From UBA10161 sp964581105 (GTDB lineage Archaea; Micrarchaeota; Micrarchaeia; Anstonellales; Anstonellaceae), in assembly GCA_964581105.1 (NCBI GenBank), contig CAZOMB010000002.1:17921-81920 (forward strand): a DNA stretch of 64,000 nt. The letters are read 5' to 3'. Position 1 is the stretch's first letter. Each line of letters starts with the position of its first letter. The position numbers and the translations under genes were made by a program. This document shows positions 46,661 to 55,929 of this stretch, in pieces. The notes under the pieces were generated by a model that saw only the letters and a program-made list of their open reading frames with translations, did not search any database and was not told the DNA's origin.

Positions 46661-47741
46661 GTTTTTTTATTACAGAAAACACGTCTCCATCAGCAAGCAC
46701 ATGGTCAAGCCCGACTTTTTGCCCTGGGAATTTTGCTGATTTCCCCCACACAAGCGCATATTTGAAGTCCCGCACCAAATCCCTGTGCAGCTTGTGGCAT
46801 GCCTGCCTTATTGTCGCCCCAAGCCGCAGCATCATTGGCTCTTTTAAGTCAGCGCTTTCCCTTCTTGGCTTTGTATAAACCCTTATCAGCGCAAGCCTGT
46901 CAAAAATCTCTTTCCTGACTTTCTTGACATTCTCTCCCTTTTCAGCAGAAACCGGTGTAAAATCAAAGTCAAGCTGCTTCAAATATTTTTTGCTCACCAT
47001 ATCTGCCTTATTAAGAACAACAAGCGACCTGTTGTAAACCCTGTTTCCTGCCAGAACATCTATGAGCTGCTCAACAGTTGCATTTTCCCTGAATACAATT
47101 GAGCAGTTGTGTATCCCATACTCGTTCAGCACGCCAACAATCATCTTTTTTGAGAGCCTTGTCAGTCTCACAGTTGAGCTTATCTCAACCCCCCCGCGCT
47201 CCTTTTTGGTCATAAAAATTTTCGGGGGCTCCTGGTCAAGCCGTATGCCTATTCCTGCAAGCTCTTCTTTTATGGTGGGCAAAATCCTTGGCCTGAAAAC
47301 ATCCAAGATTATGAGCACAAGGTCAGCGCTTCTTGCAACACCAAGTATCTCCTTGCCCCTGCCCTTTCCTCCTTTTGCCCCTGCAATTATCCCTGGCAAA
47401 TCCAACAGCTGTATTTTTGCCCCGTTATACTCCAAAATCCCAGGTATGCATGAAAGGGTTGTGAACTCATATTCTGCAATTTTTGACTTTGCCCCTGTGA
47501 GTGCGTTTAGCAAAGTTGATTTTCCAACAGAAGGAAGGCCAATAAACGCAACTGTGGCATCCCCACTTTTCCTTGCCCCAAAGCCACTGGTTTTGCCCTT
47601 GCCTTTGCTGCCACCCACAAGCTCTCTTTTTAGCTTTGCAAGCTTTGCCTTTAGAAGACCCAAATGGTATTCAGTTGCCTTGTTCTTCTGGGTCCTGCCC
47701 ATTTCCTCTTCAATTGCACGCATCTTTTCCTGTATGCCCAT
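46653..47741 (-). CDS. DRG-family GTPase with TGS domain
   Basis: This 362-residue protein has a helical N-terminal region (residues 5-60), G1 GLPSVGKSTLLNALTGAKS near residue 67, G2 YEFTT, G3 LLDLPGII near 113, G4 VVLNKADMVS near 243, and a C-terminal TGS domain (LIRVYTKPRRE, then VLADGDVFSVI). DRG proteins bind ribosomes and help translation elongation. ATG 47741 is preferred (the frame extends to 47759) because it lies 28 bases from the centre of the shared TATA box. It is divergent to gatD. Confidence 0.93.
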   Translation of the reverse strand: MGIQEKMRAIEEEMGRTQKNKATEYHLGLLKAKLAKLKRELVGGSKGKGKTSGFGARKSGDATVAFIGLPSVGKSTLLNALTGAKSKIAEYEFTTLSCIPGILEYNGAKIQLLDLPGIIAGAKGGKGRGKEILGVARSADLVLIILDVFRPRILPTIKEELAGIGIRLDQEPPKIFMTKKERGGVEISSTVRLTRLSKKMIVGVLNEYGIHNCSIVFRENATVEQLIDVLAGNRVYNRSLVVLNKADMVSKKYLKQLDFDFTPVSAEKGENVKKVRKEIFDRLALIRVYTKPRRESADLKEPMMLRLGATIRQACHKLHRDLVRDFKYALVWGKSAKFPGQKVGLDHVLADGDVFSVIKKQG

Positions 47742-47765
47742 ACAGGTATTGGTTCCCACAAACCC

Positions 47766-47772
47766 TTTAAAT
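47766..47772. promoter_or_regulatory. Shared bidirectional TATA box, DRG GTPase / gatD
   Basis: TTTAAAT is centred 28 bases from the DRG ATG (47741) and 24 bases from the gatD ATG (47793). One element appears to serve both leaderless transcripts. Confidence 0.55.
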
Positions 47773-47792
47773 TGTCAATCCCAAACCCACAC

Positions 47793-49112
47793 ATGCCAAA
47801 GCCAAAAAAACAGCCAATCAAAGCACAGCCAGGCGACAAAATAAGGCTCAGCTGCGGGCCTGATGAGTACACTGGTATTCTTCTCCCAAGAAAGCAGGGA
47901 AGTTCTGAGTTTGTGACAATAAAACTTTCTTCAGGCTATAACATAGGCATAAGCAAGGCAAGGATAAAAAAAACACAAATCCTTGAGCGCTCAGCCGCAA
48001 AAATCGGCCAAAGGCAGAAAATCGCCCCAAAACAGGGGCAAGAGGGCGCGCAAAACATTTCGCTTCTTGCGTGTGGCGGCACAATTGCGTCCCGCATAGA
48101 CTATTCAACAGGTGCAGTATATCCTGCAACAACGCCACAAGAGCTTGTTGTGGGCTTTCCAAAGGAGCTAAAGGGCAAAGTAAAGGCAAAAACACTTTTT
48201 ACAATCCAGTCAGAGGACCTTGCTCCTTTGCATTGGGAAAAAATTGCAAAAGCAGCTGCGGGCGAGATAAAGCAAGGGGCAAAAGGGGTAATAATAACGC
48301 ATGGAACAGACACAATGGCCTACACTTCATCAATGCTGTCATTTATGCTCCAAAACCTCCCATGCCCCATTGTCCTTACAGGCAGCCAAAGAAGCTCTGA
48401 CAGGGGCTCATCAGATGCCCAGGCAAACCTTTACTGCTCTTTGCTTGCAGCATCAGCAGACCTTTCAGGGGTATTTGTCTGCATGCATGAAAACATGTCT
48501 GATTCCTCATGTTTTCTTCACTTTGGAACAAAAGTGAGGAAAATGCACACTTCAAGAAGGGATGCGTTCCGCGCAATAAATGTAATGCCAGCAGCAAGAA
48601 TTTTCCCTGGCACAGGCAAAATTGAAAAGCTCTCAAATGAATGCGCATCAAGGAACAAAGCCTCTCTTTCTCTTGACACAAAAATGAATACAAATGTTGC
48701 AATTCAGTACATTTACCCTGGAGTAAAACCAAAAGCTATCTCGTCTCTTTCAAAATACGACGGAATAGTGCTTATTGGCACAGGGCTTGGCCATTTGCCA
48801 GTAAACCTGCGAAAAGAGCCCCTGGCAATACCTATCCTGAACGAGGTAAGCCAGCTAATCAAGTCTGGCATACCTGTGGTGCTTGTTTCCCAAACAATTT
48901 ACGGCAGGGTGGACATGAATGTTTACACAAACCAACGGGTTTTGCTTGAGGCAGGAGTGATTGGGAACTTGTGCGACTTTACCCCAGAATCAGCGTACAC
49001 AAAGCTCATGTGGGTTCTTGGAAGGGAAAAGAAAATAAAAAAAGTAAAGGAGCTTATGGAAACAAACATTGTAGGGGAAATTTCCAGCAAGACACAGATA
49101 GCCAATTACTGA
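47793..49112 (+). CDS. gatD: Glutamyl-tRNA(Gln) amidotransferase subunit D
   Basis: This 439-residue subunit is an asparaginase-like domain that releases ammonia from Gln or Asn for GatE. An N-terminal small beta domain (residues 10-55) is followed by ISLLACGGTIASRI near 90, IITHGTDTMAYTSSML near 165, and LTGSQRSSDRGSSDAQANLY near 190. The catalytic Thr, Thr, Asp and Lys are all visible. I chose ATG 47793 (MPKPKKQPIK) because the longer frame overlaps DRG. Together with gatE it makes Gln-tRNA(Gln), as expected in archaea lacking GlnRS. Confidence 0.96.
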   Translation: MPKPKKQPIKAQPGDKIRLSCGPDEYTGILLPRKQGSSEFVTIKLSSGYNIGISKARIKKTQILERSAAKIGQRQKIAPKQGQEGAQNISLLACGGTIASRIDYSTGAVYPATTPQELVVGFPKELKGKVKAKTLFTIQSEDLAPLHWEKIAKAAAGEIKQGAKGVIITHGTDTMAYTSSMLSFMLQNLPCPIVLTGSQRSSDRGSSDAQANLYCSLLAASADLSGVFVCMHENMSDSSCFLHFGTKVRKMHTSRRDAFRAINVMPAARIFPGTGKIEKLSNECASRNKASLSLDTKMNTNVAIQYIYPGVKPKAISSLSKYDGIVLIGTGLGHLPVNLRKEPLAIPILNEVSQLIKSGIPVVLVSQTIYGRVDMNVYTNQRVLLEAGVIGNLCDFTPESAYTKLMWVLGREKKIKKVKELMETNIVGEISSKTQIANY

Positions 49113-49121
49113 GGTTTTTGC

Positions 49122-50924
49122 ATGCTCTGCGGCATTGAGATACACCAGCGAATCGCAGGCAAGAAGCTTTTTTGCAACTGCGTTTCAGAGGCGCAGCCAA
49201 AAAAGGTCAAAAACTTCACAAGAAAGCTTCATGCAGTGCGCTCAGAGCTTGGCGAAATCGACTCTGCAGTCAGGCTTGAGCAGGCCCGCTCAAGGGAATT
49301 TTATTATGATGCGCCTGTGGAATCAACCTGCCTTGTTGAGGCTGATGATGAGCCACCTCATAATCTTAACCCTGAGGCTTTAGATGCAGTGCTCATGTTT
49401 TGCGAGCTTTTTTCATCAAAAACAGTTGATGAAGTCCATATAATGCGCAAAAATGTGATAGACGGCAGCAATACTTCTGGCTTTCAGAGGACTGCAGTGG
49501 TTGGCATTGGAGGCAGGCTGAAAACCAAGGCAAGTGAACACAAAATACAGGCAATCTGCATAGAAGAGGAAAGTGCAGGCATAATTTCTGGAAAGCAAGG
49601 TATTGCCCACTATGACCTTGCAAGGCTGGGAATACCTCTTGTTGAAATAGCAACAGCCCCGACCCTTAAAAGCGGAAAACAGGCGCAAGAGGCCGCACTT
49701 GCAATAGGCTCTCTTTTGCGCCGGACAGGAAAAGTGCAGCGCGGCATTGGCACAATAAGGCAAGACATCAACGTATCAATACCCCAAGGCGCGCGCGTTG
49801 AGATAAAAGGTGTGCAAGAGCTTTCAATGGTTGAAAAAACAGTTGACTTGGAAATACAAAGGCAAAAAGAACTTGCAAAAATAGCAGACCAAACAAAAAA
49901 AATCCTCAAAGGCAGGAAAATAGGGGAAAAATTCTTTAACCTGACAAACATATTCTCAGGAACAAAATCAAAATTCATGCTAAAGCTCCTTTCTTCAGGG
50001 CAGGGGGTTTATGGAATTTTGCTTCCAGGTTTTTCAGGCCTTCTTGGCAGGCAAATCTCGCCAGGAAAAAGGTTTGGATCAGAGCTGGCAGACTATGCTT
50101 GCATTGTAGGGGTAAAAGGCATCATCCATTCTGACGAGGACCTTGAAAAATACGGGATTTCAGATGATGAAATTGCTGAAATAAAAGTCGCACTTTCAAC
50201 ATCTCCAAAAGACGCATTTGTCCTTATTGGGGCAAAGCAGGAAAAGGCGCATAATGCCCTTTCAGAGGTTGCAAAAAGGGTCTCTATGTTGCATGTCCCT
50301 GAAGAAACAAGAAGAGCAAACCCAGACGGCACCTCCAGTTACATGCGCCCACTGCCAGGCAAAGCAAGAATGTACCCAGAAACTGACCTTCCACCAGTGC
50401 CAATAACAAAGCAAATGCTAAAACAAGCAATATCAGAAGCAGCAAAAATGCTGAAAAATCAACAGCAAAAGCAAACCCTTCTTTCCAGCCTAAATGATGA
50501 GCTTAAGGCCCAGCTTGCTGCAACAAAAGGCCCAGAGCTTGAAACATTTTCTATTGCCCTAAAGCTTGGAATTGAGCCAAAATTTGCTGCATCAACACTT
50601 ACAAATACCCTCAATACTCTGAGGCGCGAGGGAGAAAACACAAAAAACCTCTCACAAGAAAGGCTTGCATCCGCATTTTCAGAATTCAAGAAAGGCACAT
50701 TTGCAAAATCAGCAATGCCTGAAATACTGCGCCTCATGTGCAAAGAAGCTGCAACATCCCCTGCTGCAGCTGCAAAAAAGCTCGGGCTTGAAAAAATAAC
50801 AGGAAAAGAACTGCAAATGCTGATAAAGAAGAGCAAGCTTGACCTAAAAGGGCTTTTTTCAAAATACAGGATGAGGATAGATGCAGCAGAAGCAACAAAT
50901 TTCTTTAAAAAAGCCAAGCAATAG
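49122..50924 (+). CDS. gatE: Glutamyl-tRNA(Gln) amidotransferase subunit E
   Basis: This 600-residue GatB-like subunit phosphorylates Glu-tRNA(Gln) and transfers ammonia from GatD. The N-terminal kinase domain shows MLCGIEIHQRIAGKKLFCNC, FYYDAPVESTCLVEADDEPPH and KNVIDGSNTSGFQRT. RQDINVSIPQGARVEIKGVQEL lies near residue 225. The archaeal AspRS-like insertion occupies the middle. Helical C-terminal regions carry GatB/YqeY tRNA-binding features (ANFFKKAKQ at the end). The gene follows gatD by nine bases. Confidence 0.96.
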   Translation: MLCGIEIHQRIAGKKLFCNCVSEAQPKKVKNFTRKLHAVRSELGEIDSAVRLEQARSREFYYDAPVESTCLVEADDEPPHNLNPEALDAVLMFCELFSSKTVDEVHIMRKNVIDGSNTSGFQRTAVVGIGGRLKTKASEHKIQAICIEEESAGIISGKQGIAHYDLARLGIPLVEIATAPTLKSGKQAQEAALAIGSLLRRTGKVQRGIGTIRQDINVSIPQGARVEIKGVQELSMVEKTVDLEIQRQKELAKIADQTKKILKGRKIGEKFFNLTNIFSGTKSKFMLKLLSSGQGVYGILLPGFSGLLGRQISPGKRFGSELADYACIVGVKGIIHSDEDLEKYGISDDEIAEIKVALSTSPKDAFVLIGAKQEKAHNALSEVAKRVSMLHVPEETRRANPDGTSSYMRPLPGKARMYPETDLPPVPITKQMLKQAISEAAKMLKNQQQKQTLLSSLNDELKAQLAATKGPELETFSIALKLGIEPKFAASTLTNTLNTLRREGENTKNLSQERLASAFSEFKKGTFAKSAMPEILRLMCKEAATSPAAAAKKLGLEKITGKELQMLIKKSKLDLKGLFSKYRMRIDAAEATNFFKKAKQ

Positions 50925-50926
50925 CA

Positions 50927-51742
50927 TTACTTGGGGAAAATATAGCCCTTATCCTGCTCAAATCTCTTTTTCCCAAACCACAAAATCTCCAATTTATCTT
51001 TGCTGAGCTTCAGGTAATCCCTGTCCTCAGAGTGCACTTCAAGAGTAATTGTTCCGTCATAAAAAGACTTTAGCATCCTCACGGCCTTTGGAATATTTAT
51101 CCTGCCTGCGCCAAGCGGCAGATGCTGGTCTTCTCTTTTGTTGTTGTCATGCAAATGCACATGCTTTATTTTCTTTTTGAGCTTTTGCACATGCTCGTCA
51201 ATTCCTTCAGCATCTTTTATTGCAGCATGCCCGATGTCAAAGGCCATTCCAATCCCTACTTCAGAAAAAACCTGTTTAAAGTCCTTTATTGAAAACCAGG
51301 CGCTATTAGAGAAATTTTCAAGCAAAAGCTCAAGCCCGCGTTCATTTGCCTCCTTATTCAGGTATTTGAGAGTCTCAACAATTTTTGCAATCCTGACTGG
51401 CCTTTCCTGAAGGCCAGGGGGCAAAAACTCTGGGTGGATTGTCGCTTTTTTTGCCCCAAGCAAAGAAGCAGCGTCAAAAGCCTTTACAAATTCATGGTTA
51501 ATTGCCTTTTGTATGTATGGGTAAGGGTGTGCAATGGAAAAATACCAGGGAAAATGCGACAAAACCCCAAAGTTGTACGAATGCAGGGCATCAACAATAT
51601 GCTTTTTATTGTCAATTATTTTCTGGGGGTGCGCAGCAGGCGCCTCAACTGTCACTTCAACATAGTCAAATCCCATTTCCCCGAAAAGCTCTATTTCTGA
51701 TGTAAGATTATTCCTTGGGTTGTTCATTGCGCCTATTATCAT
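50927..51742 (-). CDS. Xylose-isomerase-like TIM-barrel protein (AP endonuclease 2 superfamily)
   Basis: This 271-residue protein has the strand-and-ligand layout of sugar phosphate isomerases and endonuclease IV: YVEVTVEAP near residue 30, ATIHPEFLPPG, ELLLENFSNS near 140, AFDIGHAAI near 170, VHLHDNN near 196, and ITLEVHSED near 236. These glutamates, histidines and aspartates form a divalent metal site. The family splits into keto-sugar isomerases and AP endonucleases; the lack of the DNA-contact loops of Nfo leaves its role open. It starts at ATG 51742 and converges on gatE. Confidence 0.75.
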   Translation of the reverse strand: MIIGAMNNPRNNLTSEIELFGEMGFDYVEVTVEAPAAHPQKIIDNKKHIVDALHSYNFGVLSHFPWYFSIAHPYPYIQKAINHEFVKAFDAASLLGAKKATIHPEFLPPGLQERPVRIAKIVETLKYLNKEANERGLELLLENFSNSAWFSIKDFKQVFSEVGIGMAFDIGHAAIKDAEGIDEHVQKLKKKIKHVHLHDNNKREDQHLPLGAGRINIPKAVRMLKSFYDGTITLEVHSEDRDYLKLSKDKLEILWFGKKRFEQDKGYIFPK

Positions 51743-51791
51743 AAAAACACCTGCAGCAATTGGGCTTGCAAACAACTAAAACAGTTGCTTT

Positions 51792-52172
51792 TCACCCTTT
51801 CTTTTTCTCCCTGTAAATCCTGTGCAGCTTTTTCACAGTTGCCTTGTTTATCTTTATTTTCCCTCCATGCGGCCTCAAAGCCCCTGAAAAGGTCTTTGGT
51901 ATATGCAACAGCTCATGGATAAGCACCTGCTCTTTTTCTTCCTCCCCAAGCTTGTCATAATGCTCTGAGAGCACCTCAATTATGTAAAAAGTGCCCACAT
52001 TCAGTGCCTTTTGCCAAATGTCAGGCAAATTCCATATTCTTGCATATGCATTTGCAGTGCAGTTTTTTGACCTCATGCATATTATCCTGAACTCATTGAT
52101 GTGCCCATAAGACAGGACGGAAATTATGTCAGTTACCTTTTCCTCAACATCTTTGGCAGGCTCAACATCCAT
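51792..52172 (-). CDS. Putative small metallopeptidase (HExxH)
   Basis: This 126-residue protein has HELLHIPKTFSGALRPHGGK near residue 85. The HExxH zinc motif is followed by a third possible His ligand at about 14 residues. The rest resembles the SprT/Wss1-like or phage-type metallopeptidase domains used for DNA-protein crosslink repair or debridement. A C-terminal basic helix (KKLHRIYREKKKG) follows. A TATA-like TTTTATAC is centred about 25 bases from the ATG. It is divergent from the DHH nuclease gene. Confidence 0.65.
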   Translation of the reverse strand: MDVEPAKDVEEKVTDIISVLSYGHINEFRIICMRSKNCTANAYARIWNLPDIWQKALNVGTFYIIEVLSEHYDKLGEEEKEQVLIHELLHIPKTFSGALRPHGGKIKINKATVKKLHRIYREKKKG

Positions 52173-52235
52173 AAAGCGCTTTTTACAGTCTGCCTTTTAT
52201 ACACCCTGCCGCAAAAAAGTTCTTCTGGCGGTATT

Positions 52236-53549
52236 ATGGGCAATGAGCAGGGATTCATGCAAAGCTGCAAAAATGCATTTGAGGCAGCCTCAAAAATGCA
52301 AAACCCCCTAATAGTGCACCACTATGACTGTGACGGAATAACTTCAGGCTCAATAGTTGCCTCTTGGTTTGAGAAAAACAAAATGCCGTTCAGGACAAGG
52401 GTGGCAAGAAAGCTTGATGAGAAGACAATTGATTCTCTCAAGGGTGAGCAAAGGATTATTTTTGTTGACCTTGGAAGCGGCTCGCAGCTTGTTAAGGACC
52501 TTAAGTCAGAAGTTGTGGTAATAGACCACCACCAGCCCCAGCACAATGCCCACATACAGGCAAACCCGCATTTATTTGGGTTTGATGGAGGCTCAGAGAT
52601 TTCTGCTTCAGGTTGCGCATACTTTGTTTTTCAGATGTGCGCTGATCTTGGTGTTGTTGGCGCAGTTGGCGATATGCAGTACCCGCTAAAGAGCCTGAAC
52701 AAAATAATGCTAAGCCAGGCAGTTGAAAAAAAGCAAATCTCAGTGTCAACAGACCTTGTGCTTTTTGGAAGGGGAAGCAGGCCCCTTATGCAGCTTCTCA
52801 TGTTTGCAGATGACCCCTATATTCCGGGGATAACTGGAAACGAATCAGCATGCAAAAAACTGCTCTCAGACTGCAACATAGATCAAAAGCAGGGTGAAAA
52901 GTGGCGCACATACAACGGGCTTTCCAAGCAGGAAAAAACAAGCATGGTATCAGCTCTTGCTGACCACATGTCATTGCGCGTTTCCCCAAAGGCAGCCAAC
53001 AAGCTCACAGGGGAGGTATACACTCTTCTTAACAGGCCGCAAGGCACAGAACTTTCAGATGCATCTGAGTTTTCAACACTTCTCAACGCATGCGGCAGGA
53101 ACAATCAGGCAGAATTAGGGGTAAAAGTCTGCATGTCAAAGCCAGGGGCATTTGATGAGGCAAAAGTGCTTTTAGCTGCCCATAGGAAAAACCTGAGGGA
53201 AGGCATAAGCTTTGCAGCAAAAAATGTCCAGGACCTGGGCAAATTCCTGCTTATTGATGGCAGAGGGGCAATAGCAGACTCAATAATCGGCATAGTGGCA
53301 GGAATGCTCTATGCAGGCACAAAAAACAAGCCAGTGCTTGCGCTTTCGCTTGAGCCATCAGGAAAAATAAAGCTGTCTGCGCGCGGTACAAGGGACCTGG
53401 TGAACAAAGGCCTTAACCTTGGGAAAATACTCTCACAGGCAGGCGCATCTGTCAACGGGGTTGGCGGCGGGCACAACATAGCTGCTGGCGCCACAATCCC
53501 AAATGAGAGATTAGATGATTTCTTGCGAGAATTTGCAGGAAGGCTGTAA
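52236..53549 (+). CDS. DHH-family phosphoesterase, RecJ/GAN-like nuclease
   Basis: The protein is 437 residues. The DHH domain begins IVHHYDCDGITSGSIVASWF near residue 25 and includes FVDLGSG and VVIDHHQPQHNAH near 92. The DHHA1 domain ends GGGHNIAAGATIP near 415. In archaea such proteins (GAN/RecJ) bind GINS and act as exonucleases in replication, though others degrade small nucleotides. I chose ATG 52236 (MGNEQGFM) behind GGCGGT; the frame upstream is in the promoter of the divergent gene. Confidence 0.88.
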   Translation: MGNEQGFMQSCKNAFEAASKMQNPLIVHHYDCDGITSGSIVASWFEKNKMPFRTRVARKLDEKTIDSLKGEQRIIFVDLGSGSQLVKDLKSEVVVIDHHQPQHNAHIQANPHLFGFDGGSEISASGCAYFVFQMCADLGVVGAVGDMQYPLKSLNKIMLSQAVEKKQISVSTDLVLFGRGSRPLMQLLMFADDPYIPGITGNESACKKLLSDCNIDQKQGEKWRTYNGLSKQEKTSMVSALADHMSLRVSPKAANKLTGEVYTLLNRPQGTELSDASEFSTLLNACGRNNQAELGVKVCMSKPGAFDEAKVLLAAHRKNLREGISFAAKNVQDLGKFLLIDGRGAIADSIIGIVAGMLYAGTKNKPVLALSLEPSGKIKLSARGTRDLVNKGLNLGKILSQAGASVNGVGGGHNIAAGATIPNERLDDFLREFAGRL

Positions 53550-55886
53550 TTACTTTTGCTTTTTCCCGGGCATTTTCTTTTTCCGTTGCTTTGGCCTTAC
53601 TCTTCCTGTTGCAGCATCATCAAGTGCGCTTTCCTTTAATTCCCTTTCAGCCATTGCAGAAAATTCTTTTTTCCACTCAAGGTCAACAGATGCCCAGTCA
53701 ACGTTTCCTGCCGCCTCTTTTTGCCTTAACAGGTTATTTGCAGCTGTTGTGCATTTGAGAACAAAGTCAAGCTCAAGAAAGTGCGGGTGGGAATTCTTTT
53801 CTGCAGCATCAAAAATCATTGAGTACAGTTTTCCCTTGAAAAACGCTTCCATAACATACTGCTCAGGCGAAATGCCGGTTTCATCACACCTTCTGACAAG
53901 CGCTGGTGGCACAAATTCAAGCTTAAGGTTTTTTGAAATCTTTCCAAGGTCAGCATTTGAAAGAGAGGGCGCAGAAGCTTCTGGCAAATTGGCAAACATG
54001 CACTTGAAAACAGTCGAGTCAACGCCTTTGCCCCGCTGCAGCTTGAATACCTCGATAAATTTGTGCTGCTTTAAGTCGGTTTCATACTGCTCGCCAAGCA
54101 TCCTGTAAACCCTGCTCTTTCTTCCAAAGCGTATTTTCTTGAGGAAAGAATACCTGTCAGTTGAATACATTGACGCTGCAGGTATGCCAAACACAAGCTC
54201 AAGCCTGTCCTGAACATCTTTGAGCGACTGCGCATGCAAATTGTACAGCATAAAAATTCCTGGCTGGGTATTGAGCATGTTTATTACTCCCTGTATTGCG
54301 AGCCTTGAGCGTATTTCATTGATAATCACGCACGCGTCCCCCATCCTCAGTGCAGCATTTGTCATTGACACCAAGTCAAGCTCATTTGTCTGGCCTGTTT
54401 CCTCCTTGTCAGATGACTGGACCTGCACTGCGCCTATGTGAAAGCCCCGTTTCCTGTATGCTTTGGTCGGGATTTCCTCAATGTCCTGGATTGGCAATAT
54501 TCTCTTTTTTGTTCCTATTGCAGCTATTTTTGCCGATGTAAATGCTGTTTTTCCAACTCCCTTTAAGCCAAGCACAGCTTCAGAGCACCCTAAGCCAACC
54601 ATAACATCGTCATATCCTGCAAAAAACGGGCTCATTGACTTGAGCTTCAAATACATCGGATAAGTGAATGGCTGGTCACGCATTATCCTTAATGCTGCCT
54701 GCAAATCCCCAAAAGTTGCAGGCGGCCTTTGCAAGTGGCACCTCATTGCAAGCCTTGTGAGCACCAGGTCAACCACTGGTGTGCTCTTGTCAAACTTGCG
54801 CACCCCTTTTGCAACGGCCACAATATTCTTGAAAGCATGCTCAAGCATCTCATGGTTATATCTCCATAAAGTGTGGCACAATCCATATTTTGCATGCTCA
54901 ATATAAATCGGCGAGTTTTCGCTGTCAATATAAATGTCAGTAATATTTTCCTTGTCAAGCGCCATATTCTCAATTGGCGAGCCCAAGCCAACGACCCATG
55001 AGGCCGCCTCCCTTCCCATTGCAACTGCCTGCTCCTGGGTTATTTCAATCTTTTCAAGTGCAGCCTTGTCTATGAACAACTGGGTAAATTTCCTGCTCCT
55101 GTCGTCAAATACTGTGCCATAGTCAACAGTCTGCCTTGTCTCCTTCAGCCCGTCCTGTATTGAGTTTTTCAGCATTTCCTGCAGCTTGTCAGGCAGGCTC
55201 TCAATCATAGGGGTTTCAATTGTATACAAGTGCGCTTCTCCGCCAGGTATGTCATATATTTTTACCCGTGTCCCATAGTCAAGCTGGTAGTTTGCATCGT
55301 CTGCCTTTAGGGCAACAGCTTCTTTTGGCACAGTGAGCATGAAATTCTGCATGAACAATAGGCTTTTCAATCCCAAAAGCGCAAGAAAAGAAGCCCTCAA
55401 ATCCCCTGTTTTCTGGCAAAGAGCATAAAGCGATGATTTAGTATATGCATCCAAAACCCCATTAGTCCACGCCTGAAAACCCCTATACCCCTCAACAAAA
55501 ACAGACTTTTGCGGGTATGGCTCCTTGTAATCTTTCAGTGCCTGCACAGCAACAAGCGGGCTCATGAACATATATTCATAAAAGTCCTTGAGCGCCTTTT
55601 TTCTCTGAAGATAATACTCATCCTCAGGCCTTCCATACGTCTTTGGGTTGAGCATTATTGACTCCACTTGTCGTATAAGCCCTTCATACTCCTGCAAAAT
55701 CGCGCTTTTTTCAGCATCTAGCTCAACAATGATTTCTTCCTCATACCTCATGGTTTTCCATGGCTTTGGAAGCTGGGAAGTGACTTTAAGGTGAGAGTTT
55801 ATGCACTGCGGGGTTCCAAGCCCAAGCCCACAGGTAGGGCAATCCATCACAAGCCTGTTTCCCTGGTAGCTGGGTCTGCATCCCAT
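53550..55886 (-). CDS. Type II/IV secretion system ATPase (GspE/FlaI family)
   Basis: The protein is 778 residues. A Cys-rich start (DCPTCGLGLGTPQC) is followed by a long N-terminal region and the ATPase core in residues 300-660. Walker A is GLKGVGKTAF, the Asp box IQDIEEIP, Walker B region CVIINEIRSR and the His box NLHAQSLKDVQDRL. Relatives power assembly of type IV pili or archaella. Walker B has Asn-Glu where Gly-Glu is usual. No TadC-like membrane partner is adjacent, so the platform protein must be elsewhere. A TATA box centred 27 bases from ATG 55886 supports this start. Confidence 0.85.
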   Translation of the reverse strand: MGCRPSYQGNRLVMDCPTCGLGLGTPQCINSHLKVTSQLPKPWKTMRYEEEIIVELDAEKSAILQEYEGLIRQVESIMLNPKTYGRPEDEYYLQRKKALKDFYEYMFMSPLVAVQALKDYKEPYPQKSVFVEGYRGFQAWTNGVLDAYTKSSLYALCQKTGDLRASFLALLGLKSLLFMQNFMLTVPKEAVALKADDANYQLDYGTRVKIYDIPGGEAHLYTIETPMIESLPDKLQEMLKNSIQDGLKETRQTVDYGTVFDDRSRKFTQLFIDKAALEKIEITQEQAVAMGREAASWVVGLGSPIENMALDKENITDIYIDSENSPIYIEHAKYGLCHTLWRYNHEMLEHAFKNIVAVAKGVRKFDKSTPVVDLVLTRLAMRCHLQRPPATFGDLQAALRIMRDQPFTYPMYLKLKSMSPFFAGYDDVMVGLGCSEAVLGLKGVGKTAFTSAKIAAIGTKKRILPIQDIEEIPTKAYRKRGFHIGAVQVQSSDKEETGQTNELDLVSMTNAALRMGDACVIINEIRSRLAIQGVINMLNTQPGIFMLYNLHAQSLKDVQDRLELVFGIPAASMYSTDRYSFLKKIRFGRKSRVYRMLGEQYETDLKQHKFIEVFKLQRGKGVDSTVFKCMFANLPEASAPSLSNADLGKISKNLKLEFVPPALVRRCDETGISPEQYVMEAFFKGKLYSMIFDAAEKNSHPHFLELDFVLKCTTAANNLLRQKEAAGNVDWASVDLEWKKEFSAMAERELKESALDDAATGRVRPKQRKKKMPGKKQK

Positions 55887-55907
55887 AAGCTGCAATTAGC
55901 TGTTCAC

Positions 55908-55917
55908 TTTTAAATCA
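55908..55917 (-). promoter_or_regulatory. TATA box of the secretion ATPase gene
   Basis: GATTTAAAAG on the minus strand is centred about 27 bases from the ATG at 55886, suggesting a leaderless transcript and confirming the start choice. Confidence 0.5.
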
Positions 55918-55929
55918 ATATCGGAGAGT

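Noticed and set aside
47062..47844. A 260-residue open frame on the plus strand opposite the DRG GTPase
   Set aside because: It is an antisense shadow of a clearly conserved GTPase gene, overlaps the gatD start region and has no domain features.
53515..54108. A 197-residue frame opposite the secretion ATPase
   Set aside because: It is antisense to the conserved C-terminal part of the ATPase and overlaps the DHH nuclease end.
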